From Mycobacterium ostraviense (GTDB taxonomy: Bacteria > Actinomycetota > Actinomycetes > Mycobacteriales > Mycobacteriaceae), in the NCBI RefSeq assembly GCF_002705925.1, contig NZ_NKRE01000001.1:1174824-1238823 (forward strand): a DNA stretch of 64,000 nt, given 5' to 3'. The translations under genes were made by a program, and so were the position numbers. Below are positions 1-9,330 of the stretch, in pieces (the stretch's first letter is position 1; every line of letters starts with the position of its first letter). The notes under the pieces are model-generated. The model made no database searches. It saw nothing but the letters and a program-made list of their open reading frames with translations, and was not told the origin of the DNA.

Positions 1-234
1 CACGTCCGGGGCTGGGCCAGCACCGGGCGCACCGACATCAACGACCTCACCCTGGCTTGCGGGATCGACAACCGACTCGTCGAGAAAGGTTGGCGCACCC
101 GCAAAAACGCCCACGGCGACACCGAATGGATACCCCCGGCGCACCTGGATCACGGACAGCCCCGCACCAACCCCTACCATCGCCCCGAAAGATTCCTACG
201 CGGCGACGACAGCGACGATGACGAACCCGATTGA
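1..234 (+). CDS. C-terminal part of a 13E12-type DUF222/HNH endonuclease protein (5' end outside window)
   Basis: Open from base 1 to a TGA at 232-234, about 77 residues. The fragment reads as the end of an HNH nuclease domain: a GRTDINDLTLACG segment followed by DNRLVEKGW, then EWIPPAHLDHGQPRTN, which is characteristic of the mycobacterial REP13E12/DUF222 family. The tail is acidic (DDSDDDEPD). Such proteins lie in repeated, mobile-like units in M. tuberculosis; whether this copy belongs to a prophage or is isolated cannot be judged because the upstream part is missing. The family assignment is good; a biological role is not known. Confidence 0.85.
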   Translation, partial: HVRGWASTGRTDINDLTLACGIDNRLVEKGWRTRKNAHGDTEWIPPAHLDHGQPRTNPYHRPERFLRGDDSDDDEPD

Positions 235-587
235 CGCTTTACTGTAGATGCTGCGGCAGCATTTGGCGAGCACCGTCGCGCACAATCTCATTGAGCGCCG
301 ACCGACCCGCACCGCCGTCTTTACCGTCGGCCGATTCCGCACCGTGAATTATCGTGCGTAAGGGCGTACCTTCCCAACCAGCGCGCCAACGCCGGTCTTG
401 ATCAGAATACTTCGGACTTCAGATCATCCTCGGGAATGTGCGCCCGCTCACACCGCCTCGCCAAGGCTCATCCACGGGTTGTGAGCATTGCTCATTGGTG
501 CCCAATTCGTGGGCACCGGTGTGGGATTCATATCGGCCAACAACCAGATCCTGTCGATCTGGCGACAAACCGGCTGACCTCTGCGGC
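235..587. other. Intergenic region between the 13E12 fragment and the glycosyltransferase
   Basis: Roughly 350 bases between a rightward and a leftward gene end. Short open frames exist on both strands but none has a convincing start, codon pattern or family likeness. I see no RNA gene and no clear terminator hairpin. Confidence 0.5.
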
Positions 588-1679
588 TCAGAGTATTTCG
601 CCATAGATCCGGGCCGTCTCCGCCGCGTTCTTGTCCCAGGAGAACGCCGGTAGCCGTGCGTAGCCACGCTGGCGCAGATCGGCGCGCAGGCTCTCCGTCG
701 TCACCACGCGTTCCAGAACCCTACGCAGCTCCTCGGGGTTATCCGGATCGAAGAAGACGCCGGCATCCCCGACCACCTCTGGAATTCCGCCCGCATTGCT
801 GCACACGACCGGGCAGCCCTGGCTCATCGCTTCGAGCGGGGGGATCCCGAAACCCTCGTACTGCGACGGATAGATGAATGCGGCGGCTGTCCGGTAGCGC
901 GCCGCCAGCTCCTCGTCAGACCCGGACTCGAAGCGCACCCGGTCAGTGACTCCCAACCGGCTGATCTCTTTCTGCTCGTCGCGCAGGAACGGGGGGCCGC
1001 CGAAGGCGATCAGCTCGAAATCCCGCAGTACCGGCGAACTGCTGTAGGCGCGCAGCAGGGTGGCAAAGTTCTTGTATCCCCCGCGGCGCCCGACGTACAG
1101 GATCGTGGGCCGGCGCCCGCCGCTGTCGACTGTCGTGGTGTTTTCCTGCACGGGCAGCGAACAGGCAAGGTGCACAACGCTGGTGCGGGCCGGGTCGATG
1201 CCGTAGAGACGCACGAGGTCGTTGCGCGCGCTTTCGGAGACGCAGATCACATGGTCGGCACGATTGACGGACGCGCGTTTGGCGGCGATCGCGAGTTTGG
1301 CCATGGGCGGCTTGAACAGCTCGTGGATCATGTCGAAGATCGTCACCACCCGGCGTCGCGCCTTACCGACGGGCTTGAAGGGGTGCCAGGTCTCGTGCAG
1401 GATGTCCGCGTCCGACTTCGACCACGCGAACGGTGCCGCAACCTGGTTGGCAAGTTCGACGAGGACCGGCGCGCCTTTGAACGTATACGGCACATACTTG
1501 CCATGGGTGAAGCCGCGGGCGGACTCAGCGGCCAGATAGGCGTTGATGTACAACGGGGCGACGACGGACACCTCCGACACCGTGTCGGCAGGTAGGCGGC
1601 TTGCCAGCTCGAAAAAATAGCGCGACACGCCGCCGTATCGCTGGATGGCGAAGATTTGGTGATCGAATGCGACTTTCAT
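588..1679 (-). CDS. GT4-family glycosyltransferase (GT-B fold)
   Basis: About 363 residues. The start is placed at ATG 1677-1679 (MKVAFDHQIFAIQRYGGVSR), where the family's N-terminal Rossmann half begins; the longer open frame upstream looks like leader. The N-terminal domain has the GGVSRYF acceptor-side motif of group 1 glycosyltransferases. The C-terminal domain has LYVGRRGGYKNFATLLRAY (nucleotide-sugar side) and the E-x7-E element in PSQYEGFGIPPLEAMSQG, followed by GGIPEVVGDAG. It would transfer a sugar from an activated donor in the cytoplasm. Its place beside methyltransferases and GDP-fucose genes suggests a glycolipid (PGL or LOS) glycan. The start overlaps the stop of a small upstream ORF (ATGA), so the two may be co-translated. 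Substrate unknown. Confidence 0.85.
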   Translation of the reverse strand: MKVAFDHQIFAIQRYGGVSRYFFELASRLPADTVSEVSVVAPLYINAYLAAESARGFTHGKYVPYTFKGAPVLVELANQVAAPFAWSKSDADILHETWHPFKPVGKARRRVVTIFDMIHELFKPPMAKLAIAAKRASVNRADHVICVSESARNDLVRLYGIDPARTSVVHLACSLPVQENTTTVDSGGRRPTILYVGRRGGYKNFATLLRAYSSSPVLRDFELIAFGGPPFLRDEQKEISRLGVTDRVRFESGSDEELAARYRTAAAFIYPSQYEGFGIPPLEAMSQGCPVVCSNAGGIPEVVGDAGVFFDPDNPEELRRVLERVVTTESLRADLRQRGYARLPAFSWDKNAAETARIYGEIL

Positions 1680-1858
1680 ACGCGCTCGGCGCCCACCATT
1701 GCCTCGACGACAGCGCTCATCCGGCACAGCACAGTATCAAACCTCCTGGATATCTCCCGCGGCATCGTCAAGCCCGGAAGAAGGACAATCAGAAGGTACG
1801 CCACGGTCGCCGCGATGAACGATCCAACCCACCCGGCCGCGGCACCCCCGGGCTTCAC
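1676..1858 (-). CDS. Small single-pass membrane ORF or 3' remnant of a membrane protein
   Basis: A 60-codon frame with a GTG start and one hydrophobic stretch (SFIAATVAYLLIVLLPG, residues about 13-29) followed by a basic/amphipathic tail. Its TGA overlaps the ATG of the downstream glycosyltransferase, an arrangement usual for co-translated genes. The frame stays plausible a little upstream of the GTG before an in-frame TAG, so it may be the surviving end of a longer membrane protein rather than a complete small gene. No family recognised. Confidence 0.35.
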   Translation of the reverse strand: MKPGGAAAGWVGSFIAATVAYLLIVLLPGLTMPREISRRFDTVLCRMSAVVEAMVGAERV

Positions 1859-2127
1859 GTTGCCGGCCGCGTCTTCGAAAATTGTGCTGCCCTAAGGCAA
1901 ATCGTTCTCCCACCGGCTCCCGATGCCGAGCCGCCGACATCCTCGAGCCAGGCCCAGATTGGTGCGGGAGGTGACCACCGGATGCCATCGCAGGTTTTTC
2001 TGCCGCAGCTGCCGCGTGCAGGCGACGGCGCTGCGGCAAGGCGGAACCACCCCGGGGCTCGCTGCGGCTAAGGCAGACGCACACCGAAGGTCAGTTACCA
2101 TCTGCGGGTGGATCTGGATGCAAAGCT

Positions 2128-3021
2128 ATGAGCTATCGCCTGTTGTTTAGGCAACTCGCACTGGAACTCTCCTACCGCACGGTTCGTCACTGGTTCGGCA
2201 CGCGCGAGGTCATCCGCGATGTGCAAGGCGTTTCGCTGGCGATGCCGTGGTATCACCGGCTTCCGGACTATGCCCGCCTGTTCCCCACCTACGGCCAGAA
2301 TCTGATCGACCTGGCGGTCGGCCTCGCCGAGACCGACAAGCCGTTGGGCGTCATCGACGTCGGAGCCAATATCGGTGACTCCGCCAGGCAGCTCCTCGCC
2401 AAAGTCGACGCGCGCATCCTCTGCATCGAGGGAGACCCGGAGTACCTGCCGTACCTGGAGCGCAACGTCGGGTCGGACGACCGCTGCGTGATCGAGTTCG
2501 GGTTGCTGCTCACCGACGCTGCCAAGGCCTCCGGTCTCGGCGCGGTCCGAAAGGGCGGCGACACCCGCTTCGCCCAGGGCGGCACCGGCGGGGCGGCCGC
2601 CGCGCTGACCGTGGCCGAGCTGCCGAACCGTCACCCCGAACTGCCGCCGATCAGGCTGGTCAAATCGGACACGGAAGGATACGACACGATTCTGGTCCCG
2701 GCGCTCGCACGGGCCTACGCGGATACCCGCCCGTTGCTGTTCTTCGAGTATTACCCGGAGCTGATCCGGATGGCCGGGGTGCCGGACCCGACCGTGGTGT
2801 GGGGGGAGCTGCAGACCGCCGGGTACTCGTATGTGGGCATCTGGGACAACTTCGGCAGGCCGGTTCAAGCGATGCCGATCGATGAGGTGCCGGCCACGGC
2901 CGCGGTGCTGGACAGGCGGTATGCCGAACGCGGATATCACTACTGGGACGTCGCGGTCGTGCACGCCGACGACCGCGCGGGCCGGGCCGTCCTGGACCGG
3001 CTCTTCGCCCCCGCCCGGTAA
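2128..3021 (+). CDS. FkbM-family SAM-dependent methyltransferase
   Basis: 297 residues from ATG 2128. The SAM-binding motif I is VIDVGANIGDSARQLL (about residues 75-90), followed by an acidic residue at the end of strand 2 (CIEGDPEY) and the FkbM signature LVKSDTEGYDTILVPAL with LLFFEYYPEL. The family O-methylates sugar or polyketide hydroxyls. It stands alone on the plus strand upstream of the oxidoreductase pair. In this cluster the likely substrate is a sugar of a cell-envelope glycolipid; that is inferred from context only. Confidence 0.85.
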   Translation: MSYRLLFRQLALELSYRTVRHWFGTREVIRDVQGVSLAMPWYHRLPDYARLFPTYGQNLIDLAVGLAETDKPLGVIDVGANIGDSARQLLAKVDARILCIEGDPEYLPYLERNVGSDDRCVIEFGLLLTDAAKASGLGAVRKGGDTRFAQGGTGGAAAALTVAELPNRHPELPPIRLVKSDTEGYDTILVPALARAYADTRPLLFFEYYPELIRMAGVPDPTVVWGELQTAGYSYVGIWDNFGRPVQAMPIDEVPATAAVLDRRYAERGYHYWDVAVVHADDRAGRAVLDRLFAPAR

Positions 3022-3166
3022 GGGACAGCCACAGTCACCGCCGCTACCGGCAGGCGTCGTCCTCAGAAACAGGGTTCTCCTCGGCGACTGACGTACCAAG
3101 CCCTTCCCGCTCCCTTCCCGCGCCCTTCCCGCATCGTCGGCCCGCGTCAGGTGCTAGCGTCGGTCC

Positions 3167-4156
3167 GTGTCTCGACAGGTCCGGATCGGTATCCTGGGCG
3201 CCGCTCGTATCGCACCGTTGGCGCTTGTCAAACCCGCCAAGGGAAATGCCGAAGTTGTGGTGGCTGCGGTGGCAGCACGCGATGCATCGCGTGCTCAGGC
3301 CTTCGCCGCCAAGCACGACATTGCCCGGGTGCATGAAAGCTACGACGCGCTGATCGCCGACCCGGACCTGGACGCGGTGTACAACCCCTTGCCGAACAGC
3401 CTGCACGGTCGGTGGACCCGGGCGGCCTTGGCCGCCGGCAAGCACGTGCTGTGCGAGAAGCCGTTCACCGCCAACGCCGCCGAAGCGCGCGAGATCGCCG
3501 AACTGGCCGCGAATTCCGGTCGCGTGGTGATGGAGGCATTCCACTATCGCTATCACCCGCTGACGCTGCGCGTTGAGGAAATCATCGCCTCGGGCGAACT
3601 CGGCAAGCTGACCCGGGTGGAGGGCAACCTGTGCTTCCCGCTGCCCAAGTTCTCCGACATCCGCTATAACTACTCGCTGGCCGGCGGTGCGACGATGGAC
3701 GCCGGGTGCTATGCGGTCCACATGGTGCGCACCTTCGGCGGTTCGACCCCGGAAGTGGTTTCCGCGCAGGCGAAATTGCGCGATTCGCAGATCGACCGCG
3801 CCATGACGGCCGAGGTGCGGTTCGCCGACGGACACACCGGCCGGATGCGCTGCTCGATGTGGTCGACCGATCTGATGCAGATCAGTGCTCGCGTCGTCGG
3901 CGACAAAGGCGAGCTGCATGTGCTCAACCCGGTGTTGCCGCACTCTTACCATCGGCTCTCGGTTCGATCGGCCGACGGAAAACGGGTGGAGCGGTTCCCG
4001 CGCCGCGCCTCCTACGCGTATCAGCTCGACGCGTTCGCTGGCGCGGTGCTGCGCGGCGAACCGGTGAAGACCACCCCCGAAGACGCGATCGAGAACATGA
4101 CCGTCATCGATGCGATCTACCGTTCCGCCGGCCTTCCGCTTCGCAAGCCGGCCTGA
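3167..4156 (+). CDS. Gfo/Idh/MocA-family NAD(P)-dependent oxidoreductase, intact copy
   Basis: 329 residues from GTG 3167. The N-terminal Rossmann fold starts at IGILGAARIAPLAL; the family's EKP motif is present in HVLCEKPFTANAAEA (about residues 94-108), and the C-terminal alpha/beta domain contains GGATMDAGCYAVHM, where the family's catalytic Asp/His lie. Enzymes of this type oxidise or reduce sugars, sugar nucleotides or diols. A second, frameshifted copy follows 210 bp downstream with the same bases around its GTG start, so this is a tandem duplication. In a deoxysugar cluster it could be a sugar-nucleotide ketoreductase, but no 2,3-dehydratase gene is visible here. Confidence 0.85.
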   Translation: MSRQVRIGILGAARIAPLALVKPAKGNAEVVVAAVAARDASRAQAFAAKHDIARVHESYDALIADPDLDAVYNPLPNSLHGRWTRAALAAGKHVLCEKPFTANAAEAREIAELAANSGRVVMEAFHYRYHPLTLRVEEIIASGELGKLTRVEGNLCFPLPKFSDIRYNYSLAGGATMDAGCYAVHMVRTFGGSTPEVVSAQAKLRDSQIDRAMTAEVRFADGHTGRMRCSMWSTDLMQISARVVGDKGELHVLNPVLPHSYHRLSVRSADGKRVERFPRRASYAYQLDAFAGAVLRGEPVKTTPEDAIENMTVIDAIYRSAGLPLRKPA

Positions 4157-4365
4157 CGCCTACCGTGCATCGGCCCGGATGAGGCTTTTATGATCGGCCC
4201 ACGTCCGCGACCCAAGTACAACCCGTGGCAATACGTAAAGGAAACTCGCGACAGGTAGCCAGTAAGCATTCGCAGGCAGGTGCCAGCAATCAAGGTCGCG
4301 ATCTATGGCTTGCGGCCCGAACCGTTTCTTGTCGCCAATTCAAGCCGGCTGTTAGCGTCTGGCCC

Positions 4366-5380
4366 GTGTCTCGACAGGTCCAGATCGGCATCCTGGGCGC
4401 AGCCCGTATCGCGCCCTTGGCGCTGATAAAGCCCGCCAAGCACAACGACGAGGTGGTGGTGGTGGTGGTGGCCGCGGTGGCCGCACGCGATGCCTCGCGC
4501 GCCCGGGCCTTCGCCGCCGCGCACCGCATCGCCCGGGTCCATGACAACTACGACGCGCTGATCGCCGACCCGGACCTCGACGCGGTCTACAACCCGTTGC
4601 CGATCAGCTTGCACGGCCGCTGGACCCGGGCCGCGCTGGCCGCCGGCAAGCATGTGCTGTGCGAAAAGCCGTTCACCGCCAACGCCGCAGAAGCACGCGA
4701 AATCGCCGAACTGGCCGCGCAATCGAATCGGGTGGTGATGGAGGCGCTCCACTATCCCTATCACCCGCTGGCCCTATCACCCGCTGGCGCAGCGCGTTGA
4801 GCAGATCATCGCCTCGGGCGAGCTGGGCACTCTGACAAGAGTGGAAGCCAACCTGTGCTTGCCGCTTCCCAAGTTCTCCGACATCCGCTACAACTACACG
4901 CTGGCCGGCGGCGCAACGATGGAAACCGGGTGCTATGCGGTCCACATGGTCTGCACCTTCGGCGGTTCAACTCCCGAAGTCGTTTCCGCACAGGCCAAAC
5001 TGCGCGATCCCCGGATCGACCGGGCCATGACGGCCGAATTGCGGTTCGCCGACGGACACACCGGCCGGGTCCGCTGCTCCATGTGGTCGACCGAGCAGTT
5101 ACGGATCAGCGCCCGAGTGGTCGGCGATCGGGGCGAGTTGCGGGTAGTCAATCTGGTATTGCCGCAGTCCTTCCATCGCCTCACGGTTCGATCGGCCGAC
5201 GGGAAACGGGTGGAGCGGTTCCCGCGCCGAGCCTCGTACGCCTACCAGCTCGACGCGTTCGCCGCGGCGGTGCTGCGCGGTGAACCGGTGAAGACAACGC
5301 CGCAAGACGCCGTCGAGAACATGACGGTCATCGATGCGATCTACCAGGCTGCCGGCCTCCCGCTGCGTAAGCCGGCATGA
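4366..5380 (+). pseudogene. Second Gfo/Idh/MocA oxidoreductase copy, frameshifted by a 16-bp duplication
   Basis: Starts at GTG 4366 with the same MSRQVQIGILGAARIAPLAL beginning as its neighbour. The frame closes at 4800 just after HYPYHPL, and the remainder (from RVEQIIASGELG onward) continues in another frame to 5380. The break is a perfect tandem copy of 16 bases at 4756-4771 and 4772-4787; removing one copy restores HYPYHPLAQRVEQII and an uninterrupted protein close to the intact paralogue. The gene also carries six consecutive GTG codons at 4453-4470 where the paralogue has three valines. Everything outside the duplication looks undamaged, so inactivation is recent, phase-variable or a sequencing/assembly artefact. 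Confidence 0.85.
4756..4787 (+). repeat. 16-bp perfect tandem duplication causing a frameshift
   Basis: The unit CCCTATCACCCGCTGG occurs twice back to back. Sixteen is not a multiple of three, so the downstream frame is lost. The intact paralogue has one such segment at the matching place. Confidence 0.9.
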
Positions 5381-5440
5381 ACGCTCATCCGGGCCGCTCG
5401 AATTGGCGCCATTGTCGTCGCGCAGTGTACGTTGTGCGAC

Positions 5441-6310
5441 GTGGTTGCGTCCCGGCTCGTTGACTCTTTCCTCAGATTTGTCCCGGTGCCTCTGCTGATC
5501 AAGGCCGGGCTATTCGTGCGGTATGCCCCAAGTGATGTGCTGGACAAGCTCAACGGCCGTAGCGACCCGCTGGTCCCACCACGCCGCATGGTGGGCGGCG
5601 GGTCTCGAAACCCCGCGGCACCCGGCCCATTTCGCGAATCCGGTGACGAGTTCTTGGGCCTGCTGCGCGACTACGGCCAGCTTGAACCGCACTACCGCGT
5701 CCTTGACATGGGTTGCGGAATGGGCCGCGTGGCTCGTCCGTTGACCACATTTCTCGACCCGGCCAAGGGGCGCTATGAGGGCTTCGACATCAATACCGCC
5801 GAAGTTCGCTGGTGTTCGGAGCACTACGCGTCGCATCCCAACTTCCGCTTCCAGCGCGCCGACATCTACAACAAGATGTACAACCCGAAGGGCACGGTAC
5901 GGGCCGAGAAGTTCACCTTCCCCTACCCCGACGCGAGTTTCGAGCTGGCCTTCGCGTCGTCGCTGTTCACCCATATGCCCATACCGCAGGTGGCTCGCTA
6001 CCTCGCGGAGACTGCACGAGTACTTGCCCCCGGCGGGCGCGCGCTGCTCACCCTGTATGTGTGGAATCAGGAATCGCGGGAGCTGGTTGCGCAGGGCAAG
6101 TCGGCTCTGCCGTTTCGTCCACACGACGACCTGATCGTGATCACCCCGTTCGTCCCCGAGGCCGCCATCGCGCTTCCGCAGGAAGACTGGGATCAAGCCG
6201 TCCGCGACGCCGGCCTCGAACAGGTTGGTGATGTGTTGTGGGGAAGCTGGTGCGGCAGAACGGCTTCCACCGCCTACCAAGACATGGTTGTGCTGCGTAG
6301 GCCGGAGTGA
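5441..6310 (+). CDS. Class I SAM-dependent methyltransferase
   Basis: About 289 residues. I start at GTG 5441 (MVASRLVDSFL); a TTG at 5432 in the same frame is an alternative. Motif I is VLDMGCGMGRVARPL (about residues 90-104), then YEGFDINTAEV for the ribose-binding acidic residue, and FPYPDASFELAFASSLFTHM for motifs II/III, followed by the typical AETARVLAPGGRALLTL segment. This is the fold of small-molecule O-/C-methyltransferases. It ends 10 bp before the convergent FkbM-like gene. A role in methylating a glycolipid sugar is likely from context but not shown. Confidence 0.85.
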   Translation: MVASRLVDSFLRFVPVPLLIKAGLFVRYAPSDVLDKLNGRSDPLVPPRRMVGGGSRNPAAPGPFRESGDEFLGLLRDYGQLEPHYRVLDMGCGMGRVARPLTTFLDPAKGRYEGFDINTAEVRWCSEHYASHPNFRFQRADIYNKMYNPKGTVRAEKFTFPYPDASFELAFASSLFTHMPIPQVARYLAETARVLAPGGRALLTLYVWNQESRELVAQGKSALPFRPHDDLIVITPFVPEAAIALPQEDWDQAVRDAGLEQVGDVLWGSWCGRTASTAYQDMVVLRRPE

Positions 6311-6320
6311 CCTTCGTTCA

Positions 6321-7211
6321 TCACAGCTGCTCTTCGGCGCCCGTCCGGGTGTTGACCACCGGCGCCCCGCGCAGCGCAGCCAGCCGCTGCTCCCCGCGGA
6401 GGTGGGTGCGCCGGCCCTTGGCGTCCCGGGAATCGACGAACTTCGACACCACGTAGCCTTCGGCGGCGGTGAGCGGCGTGAGACCGTGGGGCAGGTCGGA
6501 TCGGAGGAAGTAGGCGTTGTTGCCCGCGCTGTTGCTGCCGACGAAGTCGTATCCCTTGGTCCGGGCCAGGTCGCACAGCGCCGGCAGGGACGCGCCGAAA
6601 TACAGATTGCCGAATCGTCCCGCTCTGCTGAACTTCGGGTCGTACGGGACCGTGATCGCGCGCTCGGCCCCGAATACGCTGTTGTATTCGATGATGGTGA
6701 TTCCGGGGCGCACCGCAGTCAGCCCGCGCCAGACCCAATAGTCGTTGCCGTCGATGTCGATGTGCAGAAGTCCGATGTCGCCTTCGAATCCGTGGTCCAG
6801 CATCAATTGGTCGATGTTCTCGGCGGTCACCACGGCACGGACGCTCTGCAGGTCGTGGAGCAGCGAAATCGGGTCGCGCCTGATGGCATGGATTTTACGT
6901 CTGGAGCTGTCCAGGACCAGCCCGCGCCAATTGTCGTTCAACAAAAGAAATCTCGTGTTGGCCTCCTGGTAGCACCCCACCCCGAACTCGACGAACGTCT
7001 CACTGAGGCCCGGCAGGCGGTGGATCAGCCATTGGATGATCCCGTCGTCGCCGAATTGGCTGAACACCGAGAATTCCACGTCGGCAAAGTCGTTGATCGA
7101 TTCCAGCTCACGCACCCGCCAAGCCAATTGCCGTCCGATGAGCACGCGCTGCTTGGCCTCGCCGCTGCCTAACAACTCGGCCCACATAGCGAACTTGCTG
7201 AGAAGACTCAC
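6321..7211 (-). CDS. FkbM-like methyltransferase-fold protein
   Basis: 296 residues from ATG 7211. The region ETFVEFGVGCYQEANTRFLL occupies the place of motif I, with GLVLDSSRRKI after it, then LLHIDIDGNDYWVWRGL, the FkbM-like signature, and ITIIEYNSVFG. It resembles, as I remember it, the conserved protein found beside gmd/epiA in M. tuberculosis (Rv1515c, similar length). It is the last gene of a leftward set gmd-fcl-this gene, 125 bp after fcl. The motif I glycine pattern (FGVGC) departs from the canonical GxGxG, so catalysis is likely but not certain. Confidence 0.75.
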   Translation of the reverse strand: MSLLSKFAMWAELLGSGEAKQRVLIGRQLAWRVRELESINDFADVEFSVFSQFGDDGIIQWLIHRLPGLSETFVEFGVGCYQEANTRFLLLNDNWRGLVLDSSRRKIHAIRRDPISLLHDLQSVRAVVTAENIDQLMLDHGFEGDIGLLHIDIDGNDYWVWRGLTAVRPGITIIEYNSVFGAERAITVPYDPKFSRAGRFGNLYFGASLPALCDLARTKGYDFVGSNSAGNNAYFLRSDLPHGLTPLTAAEGYVVSKFVDSRDAKGRRTHLRGEQRLAALRGAPVVNTRTGAEEQL

Positions 7212-7336
7212 TTCTTCCTATCCGGGGCGTCGCCGAGATTGACGTTACCGCGGCAGTTTTCGGGGTGTCGTCGCGGTAACGTCGATGTCGCGGAGCGCAG
7301 GCTCAGCACATGAACACGGCGTCCCCAGGCACGCAG

Positions 7337-8299
7337 TCATTTCCGTACCGCGCCGGCGTTGGCCCGATACCACGCGACCGTGGAGTCGATGCCCTCGCGC
7401 AGCGTGATCCGGGATTGCCAACCCGCCCCCCGTAACACCGACACATCCAACAGTTTGCGGGGCGTTCCGTCCGGTTTGGTTGGATCCCAGTCGGTTTCGC
7501 CGTTGTAACCCACCGCGCTGGCCACCATCTGGGCGATCTCGCGCACGCTGTGGTCGACGCCGGTGCCCACGTTGACGGGATTGGGTCCGTCGAAGTGCTC
7601 CAGCAGGTACAGGCATGCGCTCGCCAGATCGTCGACATGCAACAGTTCGCGGCGTGGAGTTCCGGTGCCCCAGTTCGTCACCTTCGGCACGCCGCCGGCT
7701 CTGGCCTCCTCATACCTGCGGATGAGCGCCGGCAGCAGGTGCGACGTGGACGCCGAGAAGTTGTCACCGGGTCCATACAGGTTGGTTGCCATCGCAGAGA
7801 TCCAGGCCAGGCCATGTTGGCTCCGCACCGCCTGGACCTGAAGGAGGCCGGCGATCTTGGCGATCGCGTAGGTGTTGTTCGTCGGCTCCAGCGGTCCGGT
7901 GAGCAGCGCGCTTTCCTTGATCGGCTGCGGGGCGAACTTCGGATAGATGCAGGAGGAGCCGAGGAACAGCAGCCGCGGCACCCGCGCGGCCACGGCGGCG
8001 TCGAGCAGGTTGACCTGGATTTGCAAGTTTTCGGACAGGAAATCCGCGGGATAGGTGCTGTTGGCCAGGATGCCCCCGACCTTGGCCGCGGCGTCGATGA
8101 TGACCTGAGGACGCGACTCCACAATGAAGTCGAACGTCGCGGCCCGATCCGTCAGGTCGAGTTCCCGGTGTGAGCGCACCACGACATTGGTGAACCCCTC
8201 GGCCTGAAATCTGCGTAACAGCGCGGACCCGGCCAGCCCGCGGTGCCCGGCGATATACACCGGAGCGGCACGATCAAGGACGCCGGTGAAGGTGTTCAT
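7337..8299 (-). CDS. fcl: GDP-L-fucose synthase (epimerase/reductase, EpiA/Fcl type)
   Basis: 320 residues from ATG 8299. It is a short-chain dehydrogenase-type enzyme: cofactor loop [11 protein letters not shown] near the N-terminus, the family-specific [15 protein letters not shown], the catalytic YAIAKIAG (YxxxK), and NLYGPGDNF. It epimerises and reduces GDP-4-keto-6-deoxymannose to GDP-L-fucose with NADPH. Its ATG overlaps the TGA of the upstream gmd (ATGA), so the two steps of GDP-fucose synthesis are translationally coupled. In mycobacteria the product feeds fucosylation of glycolipids. Confidence 0.93.
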   Translation of the reverse strand: MNTFTGVLDRAAPVYIAGHRGLAGSALLRRFQAEGFTNVVVRSHRELDLTDRAATFDFIVESRPQVIIDAAAKVGGILANSTYPADFLSENLQIQVNLLDAAVAARVPRLLFLGSSCIYPKFAPQPIKESALLTGPLEPTNNTYAIAKIAGLLQVQAVRSQHGLAWISAMATNLYGPGDNFSASTSHLLPALIRRYEEARAGGVPKVTNWGTGTPRRELLHVDDLASACLYLLEHFDGPNPVNVGTGVDHSVREIAQMVASAVGYNGETDWDPTKPDGTPRKLLDVSVLRGAGWQSRITLREGIDSTVAWYRANAGAVRK

Positions 8300-9330
8300 T
8301 CGCGTCCGCATGCCCGGTCGGTGAGCATCGGCTTGTCGATCCACGGCTTGCCTTCACACTCGAGGGCCGCGATGTCCGCGTCCACCATGATCCGTGCCAG
8401 TTCAGCGGTGTGTATCGACGCCTTCCAGCCCAGCGATTGGGCGGCCCTGGTCGCATCGCCGATCAGCGAATCCACCTCGGTGGGACGCAGATAGCGTTCG
8501 TCGAATCGCACATGCTTCTCCCAGTCGAGCCCGGCATGGTCGAAGGCGGTCTGGGCGAACTCGCGCACCGTGTAGCCGCGTCCGGTCGCCAGCACGAAGT
8601 CTTCCGGCTCGGCGGTCTGCAGCATCCCCCACATTCCGTCGACATACTCGGGTGCATACCCCCAGTCGCGAACGGCGTCGAGGTTACCCAGGTAGACGTG
8701 CGATTCGAGGCCGGCCTTGATCCGCGCCACGGCTCGGCTGATCTTTCGGGTCACGAACGTCTCGCCGCGGCGCGGTGATTCGTGGTTGAACAAGATGCCG
8801 TTCACCGCGAACAGTCCGTACGCCTCTCGGTAATTGCGCGTCACCCAGTACGAGTACACCTTTGCCGCGCCATAGGGCGATCGTGGACAGAACGGCGTCT
8901 GCTCACTCTGAGGCGGCGGCGACGCGCCGAACATCTCCGACGAGGACGCCTGATAGAAGCGGCATTCCACCCGGGAAAGCCGAATGGCTTCGAGCAGCCG
9001 GATGGATCCCATGCCGGTGGTGTCGCCGGTGTGCACCGGTTCGTCGAAGCTGACGCGCACGTGCGACTGGGCCGCCAGGTTATACACCTCGTCGGGGTCG
9101 ATGGTGCTGAGCAACGTCACCAACCGGGTGCCGTCGGTGAGATCGCCATAGTGCAAGAACAATCGCGCGTCCGGGTCGTGCCGGTCGACGTAGAGGTGAT
9201 CGATCCGCGCCGTGTTGAACGTCGAGGCCCGGCGGATCAGCCCGTGGACCTCATACCCCTTGCTGAGCAGCAATTCGGCGAGGTAGGAGCCGTCCTGGCC
9301 GGTGATTCCGGTGATCAGCGCCCGCTTCAC
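8296..9330 (-). CDS. gmd: GDP-mannose 4,6-dehydratase
   Basis: 344 residues from ATG 9330, a usual length for the family. It begins with [20 protein letters not shown], has [10 protein letters not shown] with the catalytic Ser/Glu region, and [20 protein letters not shown] with the YxxxK pair; the [17 protein letters not shown] segment is diagnostic of Gmd. It converts GDP-mannose to GDP-4-keto-6-deoxymannose, the substrate of the downstream fcl product with which it overlaps by four bases. First gene of the leftward set. Confidence 0.95.
   Translation of the reverse strand: MKRALITGITGQDGSYLAELLLSKGYEVHGLIRRASTFNTARIDHLYVDRHDPDARLFLHYGDLTDGTRLVTLLSTIDPDEVYNLAAQSHVRVSFDEPVHTGDTTGMGSIRLLEAIRLSRVECRFYQASSSEMFGASPPPQSEQTPFCPRSPYGAAKVYSYWVTRNYREAYGLFAVNGILFNHESPRRGETFVTRKISRAVARIKAGLESHVYLGNLDAVRDWGYAPEYVDGMWGMLQTAEPEDFVLATGRGYTVREFAQTAFDHAGLDWEKHVRFDERYLRPTEVDSLIGDATRAAQSLGWKASIHTAELARIMVDADIAALECEGKPWIDKPMLTDRACGRE

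Noticed and set aside
3167-4156. Calling the Gfo/Idh protein a 2,6-dideoxysugar 3-ketoreductase
   Set aside because: Tempting in a deoxysugar cluster, but no 2,3-dehydratase or dTDP-sugar genes are present in the window to support it.
4225-4365. Longer N-terminus for the second oxidoreductase
   Set aside because: The paralogue and conserved bases around GTG 4366 show the true start; the extension has no counterpart.
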